64,000 bases of DNA from DATBLE01 sp963808815 (GCA_963808815.1 CAWEGI010000002.1:62001-126000), one strand, 5' to 3'; positions 8,643-18,162 are shown, counted from the stretch's first letter. A program made the numbers and translations. The notes: generated by a model not told the origin, from the sequence alone.

Positions 8643-10024
8643 GTGAGCTCACGTCCGGATCTCGCAGCGGTTGTCATGGCCGCGGGCATGGGAACCCGCA
8701 TGCGCTCGGTCCTGCCGAAGCACCTGCACCCGCTGCTCGGTCGGCGGGTCGTCGACTGGGTGATCGCGTGCGGCCGGGCGGGCCGGCGCCGGACGGATCG
8801 TCGTCGTTGCCGCTCCCGACACCCGCGATGCCTACGAGGGAGTGACCGTCGCCGTCCAGGAACAGCCGCTCGGCACGGGCGACGCGGTCCGGTCGGCGCG
8901 GGGCGCGCTCGAGGGCTTCGCCGGCCGCGTGCTCGTACTCGACGCGGCCGCGCCGCTGCTCACCGGCGAGCACCTCGCTGCCCTCGTGGCCGAACACGAG
9001 CGTCAGGGTGCCGCGGTCACGATCCTGACCGTCGAGCCAGACCGGCCGCTGCCGTACGGCCGGGTCGTCCGCGACGCCGACGGCTGGGTAGAGGCGATCG
9101 TGGAGGAGAAGGACGCTACCGAGGCGCAGCGGGCGATCAGGGAGCTGAACTCGTCGATCTACGTGTTCGAGGCCGCACCGCTGTGGGAATCACTGGAGAA
9201 GCTGGATGCGCAGAACGCCCAGGGCGAGCTGTACCTCACCGACACGATCGCGCATATCGTCGCGGGGGGCGGACGCGCAGCTGGCCTGGGTCTGTCCCGA
9301 CCCCCTCGCCGGGCTCGGGATCAACACGAGGGTCGAGCTGGCGGTCGCGGGCGCCGTGCTGCGCGACCGGATCAACGAGGCGCACATGCTTGCGGGGGTG
9401 ACCATCGTCGACCCCGCGAGCACCTGGATCGACGTCGACGTCGGCCTCGAGCCCGACGCGACGATCCATCCGTTCACCGTGCTCAAGGGGAGCACGGCGG
9501 TCGCCGCAGGAGCTCAGATCGGCCCGCATGTCGTCGCCGTCGACGCCGCGATCGGGGAAGGTGCACTGGTGGGACCGTTCTGTTACCTTCGCCCCGGAAC
9601 CGTTCTCGATCCGGGAGCGAAGGCGGGCACGTTCGTGGAGATGAAGAATTCGCGCATCGGCGCCCGGACCAAGGTGCCTCACCTCTCCTACATCGGCGAC
9701 GCCGACATCGGCGAAGACACGAACGTGGGCGCCGCCAACGTCACCGCGAACTTCTCCCACTACCCTGGACGGCCGAAGGGGAAGACGACGATCGGCAAGA
9801 ACGTCAGGACCGGGGTGGACAATACGTTCGTTGCTCCGGTCACGGTTGGCGACGATGCTTGGGTTTCGTCCGGGACGGTCGTCACCGACGACGTCCCGCC
9901 CGGATCGCTCGCAGGATTCGCACCGAGGCAGGAAACCAAGGAAGGATGGGTCTACGAGCGTGGAAAGCGCGGAGAACGATGGCGACGACTGAGCTCTCCC
10001 GGCTCCCGGGGCTCGAGGCCGTGA
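8643..10024 (+). CDS. glmU: Bifunctional GlmU: UDP-GlcNAc pyrophosphorylase / GlcN-1-P acetyltransferase (frameshifted)
   Basis: GlmU makes UDP-GlcNAc for peptidoglycan. The N-terminal domain has AAVVMAAGMGTRMRSVLPKH (nucleotide loop), QEQPLGTGDAV, LPYGRVVRDADG, VEEKDATEAQ and GELYLTDTI. The C-terminal part is a left-handed beta-helix of hexapeptides (PDATIHPFTVLKG, IGPHVVAVDAAIGEGALVGP, PGAKAGTFVEMKNSRIG, TIGKNVRTGVDNTFVAPVTV). GTG start at 8643. The usual GDxPL motif, whose Asp binds magnesium, reads LDAAAPLL here. Frameshifts lie near 8785 and 9275. The reading continues 46 bp into prs; a further undetected shift could make the true end earlier. Confidence 0.9.
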
Positions 10025-11031
10025 CCGAGCACGCGCAACCCGCTCCAGGCCACTGGATCGAGCGCGGCCCGCAGAAGCGCCTGATGGTCTTCTCCGGGCG
10101 CTCCCACCCGGATCTCGCGTCGAACATCGCCGAGAAGCTGGGGGTCGAGCTGGGCGGGATCGACCTCGGGACCTTCGCGAACGACGAGACGTACTGCCGC
10201 TACGACGAGTCGATCCGCGGGGCCGACGTCTTCCTCGTCCAGACCGGCTGCGCCCCGGTGGACAAGAACCTGATGGAGCTGCTGGTGATGATCCAGGCGG
10301 CGAAGCTCGCCTCCGCGAAGCGGATCACGGCTGTAGTGCCGCTCTTCCCGTACGCGCGCCAGGACCGGAAGGCGAAGCCGCGGGAGCCGATCACCGCGCG
10401 GCTCATCGCCGACATGCTCCAGCTCGCGGGCGCCGACCGGGTGCTGACCATGGACCTGCACGCGGGCCAGATCCAGGGCTTCTTCACGATCCCGGTCGAT
10501 CACATGACCGCGCTGCCGCTGTTCGCGAACCACTTCCGCGACCTCGGTGTGGGCGGCCCGGAGGTGGTCTCGGTCGCGCCCGATGCCGGCCGCGCGAAGA
10601 TGGCGCAACGGTTCGCCGAGATGATCGAGGGCGACCTGGCGATCATGCACAAGACGCGCCCGGCGCACGACCTCGCCGCCGTCACCGAGATCGCCGGTCG
10701 GGTCCGCGACAAGGTCGCGATCGTCGGCGACGACGTGATCATGACCGGCGGCACCCTGCTCGCCAACGTGAAAGTGCTGAAAGAACAAGGTGCGAAGGAG
10801 GTGTGGGTGTTCGCCACACACGGCCTGTTCTGCGGCGATGCTCTCATGAAGTTCCGCAACTCGGACATCGCCGGGATCGTCGTCACCGACACCGTCCCGA
10901 TCGACCTCCTGAACAAGCCGGACAACCTGCAGGTGCTCTCCGTCGGCGAGCTGCTCGCGGACACGATCATGAACGTCTTCTCCGACGACTCGGTCTCGGC
11001 GATCTTCGGCGGCGAGAACCAGCTGTTCTAG
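9979..11031 (+). CDS. prs: Ribose-phosphate pyrophosphokinase
   Basis: Prs makes PRPP from ribose-5-phosphate and ATP for nucleotide, His and Trp synthesis. The 350-residue frame is unbroken: KRLMVFSGRSHPDLASNIA, LGTFANDETYCRYDESIRGADVF (flexible loop), PYARQDRKAKPREPITARL, the DLHAGQIQGFF motif, and the PRPP-binding VAIVGDDVIMTGGTLLANV. ATG 9979 has GGAG 4 nt upstream. About 30 residues precede the usual family start, so translation may also begin later. The glmU-prs pair is typical. A GC-rich hairpin follows 60 nt after the stop. Confidence 0.96.
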   Translation: MATTELSRLPGLEAVTEHAQPAPGHWIERGPQKRLMVFSGRSHPDLASNIAEKLGVELGGIDLGTFANDETYCRYDESIRGADVFLVQTGCAPVDKNLMELLVMIQAAKLASAKRITAVVPLFPYARQDRKAKPREPITARLIADMLQLAGADRVLTMDLHAGQIQGFFTIPVDHMTALPLFANHFRDLGVGGPEVVSVAPDAGRAKMAQRFAEMIEGDLAIMHKTRPAHDLAAVTEIAGRVRDKVAIVGDDVIMTGGTLLANVKVLKEQGAKEVWVFATHGLFCGDALMKFRNSDIAGIVVTDTVPIDLLNKPDNLQVLSVGELLADTIMNVFSDDSVSAIFGGENQLF

Positions 11032-11089
11032 TTTCTCCGCGGCTGAGACCGCAGCACGCCGTCAACTCCTTCGACGCGCGCTGAGCGGC

Positions 11090-11112
11090 GGCGCGGCTGA
11101 TGACGCCGCGCC
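11090..11112 (+). terminator. GC-rich hairpin after prs
   Basis: GGCGCGGC, 7-nt loop TGATGAC, GCCGCGCC: 8-bp perfect stem. There is no T tract, so if it terminates it would be a high-GC, tail-less type. Further imperfect GC repeats follow to about 11130. Confidence 0.4.
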
Positions 11113-11197
11113 GGCCGCACCAACCGGCGGCCGTCTGAGCGCATTCGGAACACCTCTCAGCGGCCGGGCGGACGGCGGTTCACTGTAGGCTCGTAGT

Positions 11198-11374
11198 GTG
11201 GAGACGCAGCCGCTGAGAGCGAATCCTTCCGTGCAGCGGGATGGACGCTGTGTGTGTTGTGGCGGCGAGCGCCCCGAGATGGCTCTCCGGAGCGGCGATC
11301 CGTTCTGTTCGAGACGGTGCGCGCACGAGTGGCATGGCGAGCCGGACGACCCCAGCCGGTCGAAGCCCACCTAG
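11198..11374 (+). CDS. Small zinc-ribbon-like protein (58 aa)
   Basis: GTG start at 11198, stop TAG at 11372-11374. The protein reads VETQPLRANPSVQRDGR, then CVCCGGERPEMALRSGDPFC and SRRCAHEWHGEPDDPSRSKPT. Two Cys clusters (CxCC and FCSRRC) about 15 residues apart resemble treble-clef or zinc-ribbon knuckles such as those in small actinobacterial HNH-like or FCS-type proteins. The start is set by a -10 hexamer TAGGCT (11186-11191) ending 6 nt before the GTG. A terminator follows 17 nt after the stop, so it is a self-contained unit. Function unknown. Confidence 0.65.
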   Translation: METQPLRANPSVQRDGRCVCCGGERPEMALRSGDPFCSRRCAHEWHGEPDDPSRSKPT

Positions 11375-11390
11375 ACAAGAAGAGAAGAAG

Positions 11391-11409
11391 GAGGCCCTTG
11401 CGGGGCCCC
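11391..11409 (+). terminator. Rho-independent terminator after the zinc-ribbon gene
   Basis: Stem GGCCC (11393-11397), loop TTGCG, GGGCC (11403-11407), followed by the pyrimidine/T-rich ATTCTCTTTGTT. It lies between convergent genes and may serve both. Confidence 0.6.
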
Positions 11410-11452
11410 ATTCTCTTTGTTCCGAGGTCGAGCCGATCCTGGTCAGGGAGGA

Positions 11453-11716
11453 CTACGGCTTGACGACGCTGTGCAACTCGACGACCTCTTGCTCGATCTC
11501 ACCGGGGACGTTCGGCACGACGTGCTCATTGAAGTAGCTGTCGTGCTGGTCCTTCGTCTCCCAGATCTCGGACACGCAGAAGCCTTGAGAGTCCTCAAAG
11601 GCGGTGTGGAGGACGAAGCCCGGCTGGTGCTTGATCAGCTCGACGAGCGGCGGCGAGATCTCGTCGTAGTTGGCCATGGTGAACCCATCGACGCGGTGAC
11701 GAATCAGAACGGCCAT
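11453..11716 (-). CDS. Small antibiotic-biosynthesis-monooxygenase-like (ABM fold) protein
   Basis: 87 residues from ATG 11716: MAVLIRHRVDGFTMANYDEI, then SPPLVELIKHQPGFVLHTAF, SQGFCVSEIWETKDQHDSYF and the C-terminal half. The pattern (beta strand, helix with PGF, strand with EIWET, helix) fits the dimeric ferredoxin-like ABM/DUF superfamily. Such proteins range from heme or quinol oxygenases to plain dimeric barrels, so no reaction can be assigned. GGGAG lies 5 nt before the ATG. It is convergent with the zinc-ribbon gene. Confidence 0.6.
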   Translation of the reverse strand: MAVLIRHRVDGFTMANYDEISPPLVELIKHQPGFVLHTAFEDSQGFCVSEIWETKDQHDSYFNEHVVPNVPGEIEQEVVELHSVVKP

Positions 11717-11729
11717 TCCATCTCCCTCA

Positions 11730-12084
11730 CTAGACGCAGAAGGAAGGACGGTGTCACATCCGATCGCCCCGCGCCTACGGACCGCCACGATCTGGTAGTC
11801 CCGTGATTCTGCGGTGGTTGCGCGGCCCGCTGGTGAGGTGGTGGCGGCGGGCAGACGCCACCGCCAGGCACCCGCAAACGTCGAGCGGCCGGCCCCGTCC
11901 ATCCTTGATGGCTATGCCCAGGACATTTCAGACGCGTGCCGCACCGGCACTTTCCACCGCGTGTTTCCAGGAGCTGGGCTGACGCTCGCCCTTCACGGCT
12001 CGAGCGATCCAGCCAGGGTGAGCCAGCCGCTCCCGCTAACGCGACTCCGGGCACGAAACCCTCGGCTACACTTCTCGGCCGGTC
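11730..12084. other. Gene-free interval upstream of rplY
   Basis: About 355 nt without a coding region I can support. It holds one 7-bp hairpin, GGTGGCG (11840-11846) with CGCCACC (11856-11862), and a possible -10 TACACT (12067-12072) 12 nt before the rplY start. Nothing else stands out. Confidence 0.5.
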
Positions 12085-12798
12085 ATGGCCGGTGAACGGA
12101 TTCGTCTCGAGGTGAAGGAGCGCGAGCACAGCGGCTCGCGCATGTCGCGGCGCCTCCGCAAGGAGGGCGTCATCCCCGGCGTCCTCTACGGGCGCGGGCA
12201 CAAGCCGCACCCGATCGCCGTTTCCGAGCGGGAGCTTCGCCGGGTGCTGACGGGCTCGGCCGGGCTGCACGCGATCCTCGACGTCGTTATGGAGGGTCAG
12301 ACGACGACCCACTCGTCGATCCTCAAGGACTACCAGGTCGACCCGATTCGCGGGCGGATAGACCATTTCGACCTTCAGGAGGTCAGGCTCGACCAGACGA
12401 TCCAGACTGCGGTCGTCGTCGAGCTCGTCGGCGAGAGCGTCGGAGCCAAGGCCGGCGGCGTGCTCTCCCAGGTCGCACGCGAGATTCGCGTCGAGGCGCT
12501 GCCGCTGGAGGTGCCCGAGCGGATCGAGCTCGACGTCAGCCCACTGGAGATCGGCGAGTCGCTCCGGCTGTCCGATCTGCGCGTTCCCGAGGGCGTAACT
12601 CTGCTCGACGATCCCGAGACCGTACTGGCGACGGTGACCGTCCCGACCAAGGTCGAGGAGCCCGAGGTCGAGGTCGAGGAAGGCGAGGAGCTCGAGGAGG
12701 GCGAGGAACGGGAGGGCGAGGCCGCTCCGGAGGCCGAGGGCGAGGCGCCTGCCGAGGGCGAGCCCGCCGGCGAGGCCGGCACCGCCGAAGAAGGCTGA
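12085..12798 (+). CDS. rplY: Ribosomal protein L25 / general stress protein Ctc
   Basis: bL25 binds 5S rRNA in the central protuberance of the 50S subunit. 237 residues: the N-terminal RNA-binding beta-barrel (RLEVKEREHSGSRMSRRLRK, EGVIPGVLYGRGHKPHPIAV), the TL5/Ctc C-terminal domain (VVVELVGESVGAKAGGVLSQ ... RIELDVSPLEIGESLRLSDL), and a 40-residue acidic Glu/Ala/Gly tail from about residue 192. That long form with an acidic tail is the actinobacterial Ctc type. pth follows 4 nt after the stop, the usual rplY-pth pair. Confidence 0.96.
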   Translation: MAGERIRLEVKEREHSGSRMSRRLRKEGVIPGVLYGRGHKPHPIAVSERELRRVLTGSAGLHAILDVVMEGQTTTHSSILKDYQVDPIRGRIDHFDLQEVRLDQTIQTAVVVELVGESVGAKAGGVLSQVAREIRVEALPLEVPERIELDVSPLEIGESLRLSDLRVPEGVTLLDDPETVLATVTVPTKVEEPEVEVEEGEELEEGEEREGEAAPEAEGEAPAEGEPAGEAGTAEEG

Positions 12799-12801
12799 GC
12801 C

Positions 12802-13395
12802 GTGCGCCTCTTCCGTCGAGGCGAGCCCGCCTCGACGCTCGATCTGCTCGTGGCCGGTCTCGGCAACCCCGGCCGCGAATACGCAGCCACGCGCCACAAC
12901 GCCGGCTGGACGGTCGTCGACGAGCTCGCGCGGCGCCAGAACGGCACGTGGCGCTCGAAGTTCTCAGGGCAGCTTGCCGAGATCCGACTCGACGGCGACC
13001 GGCTCGCGCTGGTCAAGCCCGAGACGTACATGAACGACTCGGGCCGGTCGATCGCCGCCGCGGCGCGCTTCTTCAAGGCGCCCGTGGACTCGGTGCTGGT
13101 GGTGCACGACGACGTCGACCTCGAGGAGGGGCGGCTCCAGGCGCGACTCGGCGGCGGTCTGGCCGGCCACAACGGGCTCCGCTCGATCGCTCAGGCGCTC
13201 GGCTCGCAGGACTTCCTGCGGCTCCGCGTCGGTGTGGGGCGCCCCGGCCGTGGCGACCGCCGGTCGGTGGCCGACTACGTGCTGGCGGCGTTCGAGCCCG
13301 AGACCGACGTCGAGGCTTTGGTCGCGCGGTCTGCCGATGCCGTCGAGACGATCGTGCGCGACGGCCTCGAGGCGGCGCAGCAGCGCTACAACTAG
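12802..13395 (+). CDS. pth: Peptidyl-tRNA hydrolase
   Basis: Pth releases peptides from prematurely dropped peptidyl-tRNA. 197 residues: LLVAGLGNPGREYAATRHNA holds the conserved Asn and catalytic His, LALVKPETYMNDSGRSI the substrate loop, VVHDDVDLEEGRLQARLGG the catalytic Asp, and GHNGLRSI the following conserved loop. GTG start at 12802 just after rplY, so probably co-translated. The last 4 bp overlap the convergent membrane gene at 13392. Confidence 0.96.
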   Translation: MRLFRRGEPASTLDLLVAGLGNPGREYAATRHNAGWTVVDELARRQNGTWRSKFSGQLAEIRLDGDRLALVKPETYMNDSGRSIAAAARFFKAPVDSVLVVHDDVDLEEGRLQARLGGGLAGHNGLRSIAQALGSQDFLRLRVGVGRPGRGDRRSVADYVLAAFEPETDVEALVARSADAVETIVRDGLEAAQQRYN

Positions 13396-13838
13396 TTGGG
13401 CTTGCCCCCCATCGCCCAGACCGTGACGACGTAGACGGCGATCAGGATCGTGGCGAGTACCGTGCTCGCCTTCAGGAGACCCGCGCCGCCGCCCGAGCGT
13501 GCGCGTCGCACGCCGATGCCGCCGAGGATCAGGGCGACCAACAAGATGATCCCGCCGCCCTCGGAGGTGATGAAACCGATGGTGATCCAGGTCGGGTCGT
13601 CCTTGAGCTTGTCCAGCTGCTCCTTCGAATAGACCCACTCGGCTGCGACCCGCATGATGATCCAGCCGGGGAGCGCCACCGCGAACAGGGTCAGAGCCGA
13701 CAGGCGGCGCAGACCGCCGCCGGTGTCGCGCCAGCCGACGATGCCGGCAGCGGCGGCAGTGACCAGGCCGCCCATGAGGATCATCGCCCCGGCGACGTGG
13801 ACGAACAGAGCCAGGTCGATGCCGTGAGTCCGAGGCAC
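13392..13838 (-). CDS. Four-TM integral membrane protein (DUF2269-like), second of a pair
   Basis: 148 residues with hydrophobic segments around residues 9-30 (LALFVHVAGAMILMGGLVTAA), 48-62 (LTLFAVALPGWIIMR), 86-105 (IGFITSEGGGIILLVALILG) and 122-142 (STVLATILIAVYVVTVWAMG). GTG start at 13838 comes 1 nt after the upstream gene's stop (13840-13842), so the two are surely one transcript. Both are small, similarly built membrane proteins with an early His (FVHVAG here, ALHLLA there), suggesting a heterodimer or old duplication. No function known. Confidence 0.7.
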   Translation of the reverse strand: MPRTHGIDLALFVHVAGAMILMGGLVTAAAAGIVGWRDTGGGLRRLSALTLFAVALPGWIIMRVAAEWVYSKEQLDKLKDDPTWITIGFITSEGGGIILLVALILGGIGVRRARSGGGAGLLKASTVLATILIAVYVVTVWAMGGKPN

Positions 13839-13839
13839 C

Positions 13840-14309
13840 TCAGGCTCCCGGCTTGAAGATCATGTCGAGGAGTATGAGCACGAATACGAGGATCGGTTCC
13901 GAGGTGGAGCAGGGCGCCGGTCGGCGCGCGCAGCCGCGCCACCACCTCCTGCTGAGCGCCCTCGCCGCCCTCCTCGGCTAGCTTCTGGACGGCCGTGTAG
14001 TAGGCGCCGGTGCGCCTGACCGATCGCGCCCATCAATGCCCAGAGAACGATGGCGGCGATGATCCACCCGTTCCAGATCTCGTACCGGTCGGAGTCGATT
14101 GCGAGGATCACGCCCAGGATCAGGGCGAGCACCGACCCGCCGCCGATCAACGGCGTGCCGATCGGGGCGATCCGGAACAGGAGCCGTCTCTGCTCGGGGC
14201 TCTCCATCCGCCGCCCGTTGAAGACGAGCACGCTGTAGAGCACCAGCGCCGAGGCGATCGCGAAGGCCGCGAGCAGGTGGAGCGCGAGCATCCAGGCGTA
14301 GAAATCCAC
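13840..14309 (-). CDS. Four-TM integral membrane protein, first of a pair (frameshifted)
   Basis: GTG start at 14309 (MDFYAWMLALHLLAAFAIAS), TM segments LLAAFAIASALVLYSVLVF, APIGTPLIGGGSVLALILGV, WNGWIIAAIVLWALMGAIG and a last one near the C-terminus. The reading shifts twice (near 14020 and 13905); bridging gives RTGAYYTAVQKLAEEGGEGA then ILVFVLILLDMIFKPGA with a stop at 13840-13842. A possible -10 TACGGT ends 8 nt before the start. Paired with the gene at 13392-13838. Role unknown. Confidence 0.65.
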
Positions 14310-14423
14310 GCGGCGTAACCGTAAACGACCGGTCGGCGCGCAGGTGACGACAAATGCACGCGTTCGCGATGTCTCCGGAACTAGACTGACACGGCGCGGA
14401 ACCGTCCGGTTCCGCCTTTCGCC

Positions 14424-17400
14424 ATGGACCGGCCGGATCGCCCAACCGCACCCTCGCTGCAGCCGCTCGCGCGCGAGCTGGCTGCGTCCGAGCGCCTGCA
14501 GGCGTTCGCGGAGGACCTGCGAGGAGCCGCCGCCCGTGTGTCGGAGCCCGGGCTGCCGCCCCTCCTCGGCGGCGCTCCACCTGCACCTCGGCCGCTCGCT
14601 GCTGGTGCTGCTCCCCGAGGACGCGGACGCGCGAGACGCGGCCGAGGCGGCGTCCTGGTACCTAGGCGAGGAGCAGGTCGCGCTCTTTCCGAGCCGCGGC
14701 GTCGGCTGGGACTCGGGGCTCGAGCCGCCGCCGCACCTCGTGGGCGAGCGGGCCCGGGCGCTCGACGTGCTCGCCGCCGGCGGGCTCGTCTGTGCGTCGG
14801 CGGCGGCGCTCGCGGAGGGGTCGCCGCCGCCGGAAGCTCGCCCGGCGCGGCTCGACCTGGTCGTCGGCGGCGAGCCGGGGATCGACAGCCTGGCCGAGCA
14901 GCTGGCCCTTGCGGGCTACGAGCGGGTGGAGCGGGTCGAGGAACGGGGGCAGTTCGCGGTTCGCGGCGGGATCGTCGACGTCTTCCCGACCACCGGCCGC
15001 GACCCGCTGCGCATCGAGCTGTTCGGCGACGAGATCGAGGCGATCCGCGCGTTCTCGCCGTTCACGCAGCGGGCGCTTCGGCCGGTGGACCAAGCGACCG
15101 TCTACCCCGCAGCCGAGCGGCGGCTCGACCTCGTCCCGACCGAGCTGCCCGACGACGAGCAAGCCGGGGCACCGGACGACCTCGTGCCGCCGATCGACCG
15201 CGAACCGGACCTCGTGTTCGAGCCCGAGGCGGTCGCGCGGGTATGGGAAGAGGAGTCGCTCGCCCCGGTCCCCTTCGGCGACGCTGCGCTGCTCGATTCT
15301 TTCCCGCGCGGGCAGGAAGCGGCGTTCGAGGCGCAGCGGCCGGCGGTCGCCGCCCGCGGGCTCGCCGAGGCCGAGCAGGAGCTTGCCTCCTTCGTCCGCG
15401 CCGGACAGCGCGTCGTGGTGGCGTTTCCCCACCGGGGCGACGCACTCCGCACCGCCAACTTGATCCGCCGGCTCGAGGTCGGCTGGCTGGAGGAGGGCGA
15501 CGACCTCCCCGCGGACGAGGGGCTCTACTTCACGGTCTCACCGGCTCGGCGTGGGTTCGTGTGGCGCGACCTCGGGCTGGTCCTGCTGCCCGACACGCAG
15601 ATCTTCCGCAAGCGGGCACCGCGGGGCGACGCCAGGCTCGGACGCGCGCTCCAGTCGTTCGCCGACCTGCGCACCGGGGACTTCGTCGTCCACGAGGACC
15701 ACGGCATCGGGAAGCTGCTCGGGTTCGAGACGAAGGAGGTGGCGGGGGTCACGCGCGACTACCTGTTCCTCGCCTTCCGCGGCGAGGACCGCCTCTACGT
15801 GCCGCACGAGCAGATCGGCAAGGTCTCGCGCTACATCGGCGCCGACGGCAAGGGGCCCGCCCTGTCCAAGCTGGGCGGCAAGGCATGGCTTCTGCTCAAG
15901 AGCCGCGCGCGCGAATCGGTCCAGGAGCTCGCCGGTGAGCTGATTGCGCTGTACGCACGCCGCCAGACGTCGCCGGGCGTCCCCTTCGACCTCTCGGGCG
16001 AGTGGCTGGAACGGCTCGAGGCCGAGTTCCCGTACCGGGAGACGGAGGATCAGCAGCGCGCGATCGAAGCGGTGAAGGAGGACCTCGAGGCGGCGAGCCC
16101 GATGGACCGACTGGTCTGCGGGGACGTCGGCTTCGGCAAGACCGAGGTCGCAGTGCGGGCGGCGTTCGCAGTGGCGCTGAACAGCCGCCAGACGCTGATG
16201 CTCGTCCCGACCACCGTGCTCGCGCAGCAGCACTGGAACACGTTCCGCGAGCGTTATCGCGACTTCCCGATCCGCGTGGAGATGGTTTCGCGGTTTCGTA
16301 GGCCGGCCGACGCCAAGGCCGTGCTGAAGGACTTCGCCGAGGGGAAAGTCGACGTGTTGATCGGCACCCACCGGGTGCTCTCCCGGGACGTCATCCCCAA
16401 GAACCTGGGCCTCGTGATCGTCGACGAGGAGCAGCGCTTCGGAGTCGCGCAGAAGGAGCTGCTCCGCTCGCTGCGGCTGGAGGTCGACGTCCTCGCCCTG
16501 ACCGCGACGCCGATCCCGCGCACGTTGCACATGTCCCTCTCGGGGCTGCGGGACATCTCGGTGATCGAAACGCCGCCCGAGGGCCGCCGGCCGATCCGCA
16601 CCCACGTCGGCGAGTACGACGAGGAAGCGGTTCTGCTGGCGCTGACGCGCGAGCAGGAGAGAGGAGGCCAGTCCTTCTACCTCCACAATCGGGTCGAAAC
16701 GATCGACGAAGCCGCAGCCAGGCTCCAGGCGCTTTGCCCCGGGCTCCGCTTCATCGTCGCCCACGGACAGATGAGGGAGCGCGAGCTCGAGGAGAAGATG
16801 ATGCAGTTTCTCGCCGGCGACGCCGACGTCCTCGTCTCGACGACCATCATCGAGTCGGGGCTCGACATCCCGCAGGCGAACACCCTGGTCGTCGAGCGGG
16901 CCGACACGCTTGGGCTGGCCCAGCTGTACCAGATCCGAGGCCGGGTCGGACGCTCGGATGTGACCGCGTTCGCGCACCTCTACTACCCGTCCGCCGCCGA
17001 CCTGACGGCGGAGGCACGGGCCCGGTTGGCGACGCTCGCGGACCACACGGAGCTCGGCGCCGGCTTCGCGATCGCGATGCGCGACCTCGAGATCCGCGGC
17101 GCGGGCGAGCTGCTCGGCGCTGAGCAGTCGGGACACGTCGCCGCGGTCGGCTTCGAGCTGTATCTCGAGCTTCTGAACGAGGCGGTCGCCGAGCTGTCGG
17201 GCCAGAAGCGCGTCGCCGTTCGCCCGGTCCGGATGGATGCGCGGGTCGACGCATACGTGCCGGCCTCGTACATCGGCTCCGAGGCCCTGAAGATCGACCT
17301 GCACCGACGGCTCGCGCTCGTCGAGGACCAGGACGAGCTCCGCGAGCTGCGGGCCGCCATCGAGGACCGCTATGGCGAACTTCCCGAACCGGTCGAAAAC

Positions 17401-17643
17401 CTGTTCGCCATCCAGGAGGCGAAGTTGAAGATCGCGCTCGTCGGTGCCGAGTACCTCGTCTTCCGCGGAGGCAGGATCACGATCGGTCCGCTGGTGCTCG
17501 GCTCGGACGAGCTGCGCGAGCTCCGCGACCGCGCGGCCACCGCCGTCTACGCGAGCGGCCGGCACGAGGTGGCAATGCGCAAGGACGACTTCCGCGAGGC
17601 GCTCGAGCTGGTCGACGCGATCGTGGACGCGCGCGCGGCATGA
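14424..17643 (+). CDS. mfd: Transcription-repair coupling factor Mfd (one frameshift)
   Basis: Mfd removes RNA polymerase stalled at DNA lesions and recruits UvrA. The N-terminal UvrB-like part is read from ATG 14424 (MDRPDRPTAPSLQPLARELA), shifting near 14567 into the main frame: LVLLPEDADARDAAEAASWY, FAVRGGIVDVFPTTGRDPLR. Next is the CarD-like RNAP-interacting domain (LRTGDFVVHEDHGIGKLLGF, YVPHEQIGKVSRYIG), then RecG-like motor motifs GDVGFGKTEVAVRAAF, DEEQRFGV, LTATPIPRTLHMSL and IIESGLDIPQANTLVVERAD, and the D7 autoinhibitory tail. About 1070 residues, slightly short for the family. Its stop overlaps the next gene (ATGA). Confidence 0.95.
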
Positions 17644-18161
17644 GACGGGTCGTGCCGCTCGCCGCCCTGCTCGTCGTGGCGGCGGGCTGCGGGCACGATC
17701 GTGCGACGGTCCCGCCGGGCGCGATCGCGGTGGTGGGCGACCGGCCCGTGCCGCGGAGCGCCCTCTACACGCAGCTCGCCCAGTCACGCCGGTCGTACGC
17801 GGCGCGGGGGCAAGCTTTCCCAAAGCCGGGGACGGAGGCCCACCGGCGGCTGCAGGACAACGCCGTCCGGCTGCTCGTCGACCGGACGCGACTTGAACTC
17901 GCTGCGCAGAAGGTCGGGATCGTGATCCGTCCCGCCCAGGTCGACGCCCGGCTCCGCCGGTTCAAGCGAACGGCGTTTGGAGGCAGCGAGGCCCGCTACC
18001 GTGCCCGGCTCCGCGCGATCGGCATGACCGACGCGGACGTGCGTCGAGCGACCCGCGACGAGCTGCTCGTCGCCGCACTCCAGAGGGCAGACCCGTCGGC
18101 GCTCGAGAAACTCTTACCGGTTTCTTATGCAACAGGCTTCGCTCCGGCGGCCACCGGCTAA
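17640..18161 (+). CDS. SurA N-terminal-domain-like lipoprotein without PPIase domain
   Basis: 173 residues. Lipobox-type signal peptide MRRVVPLAALLVVAAGCGHD, then IAVVGDRPVPRSALYTQLAQ, a SurA/PrsA-style chaperone helix region with FPKPGTEAHRRLQDNAVRLL and FGGSEARYRARLRAIGMTDA. These closely echo the next gene's FPKAGTTEYQQIRTQILQSL and FGGSETKYRTEL, so the two are paralogues. Here the protein ends before any parvulin domain. ATG 17640 overlaps the mfd stop. Probably an outer-membrane-face chaperone-like lipoprotein; exact role unknown. Confidence 0.75.
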   Translation: MRRVVPLAALLVVAAGCGHDRATVPPGAIAVVGDRPVPRSALYTQLAQSRRSYAARGQAFPKPGTEAHRRLQDNAVRLLVDRTRLELAAQKVGIVIRPAQVDARLRRFKRTAFGGSEARYRARLRAIGMTDADVRRATRDELLVAALQRADPSALEKLLPVSYATGFAPAATG

Positions 18162-18162
18162 A

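Noticed and set aside
1..9300. Widespread pseudogenes at the left end
   Set aside because: The breaks are mostly single extra bases in conserved essential genes, so sequence error is far likelier than decay.
11814..12095. Open frame in the gap before rplY
   Set aside because: No motif, no start signal, unlike composition, and it runs through the rplY start.
15538..17823. 761-codon antisense frame across mfd
   Set aside because: Antisense to intact Mfd helicase motifs, with no domain of its own; a codon-bias artefact.
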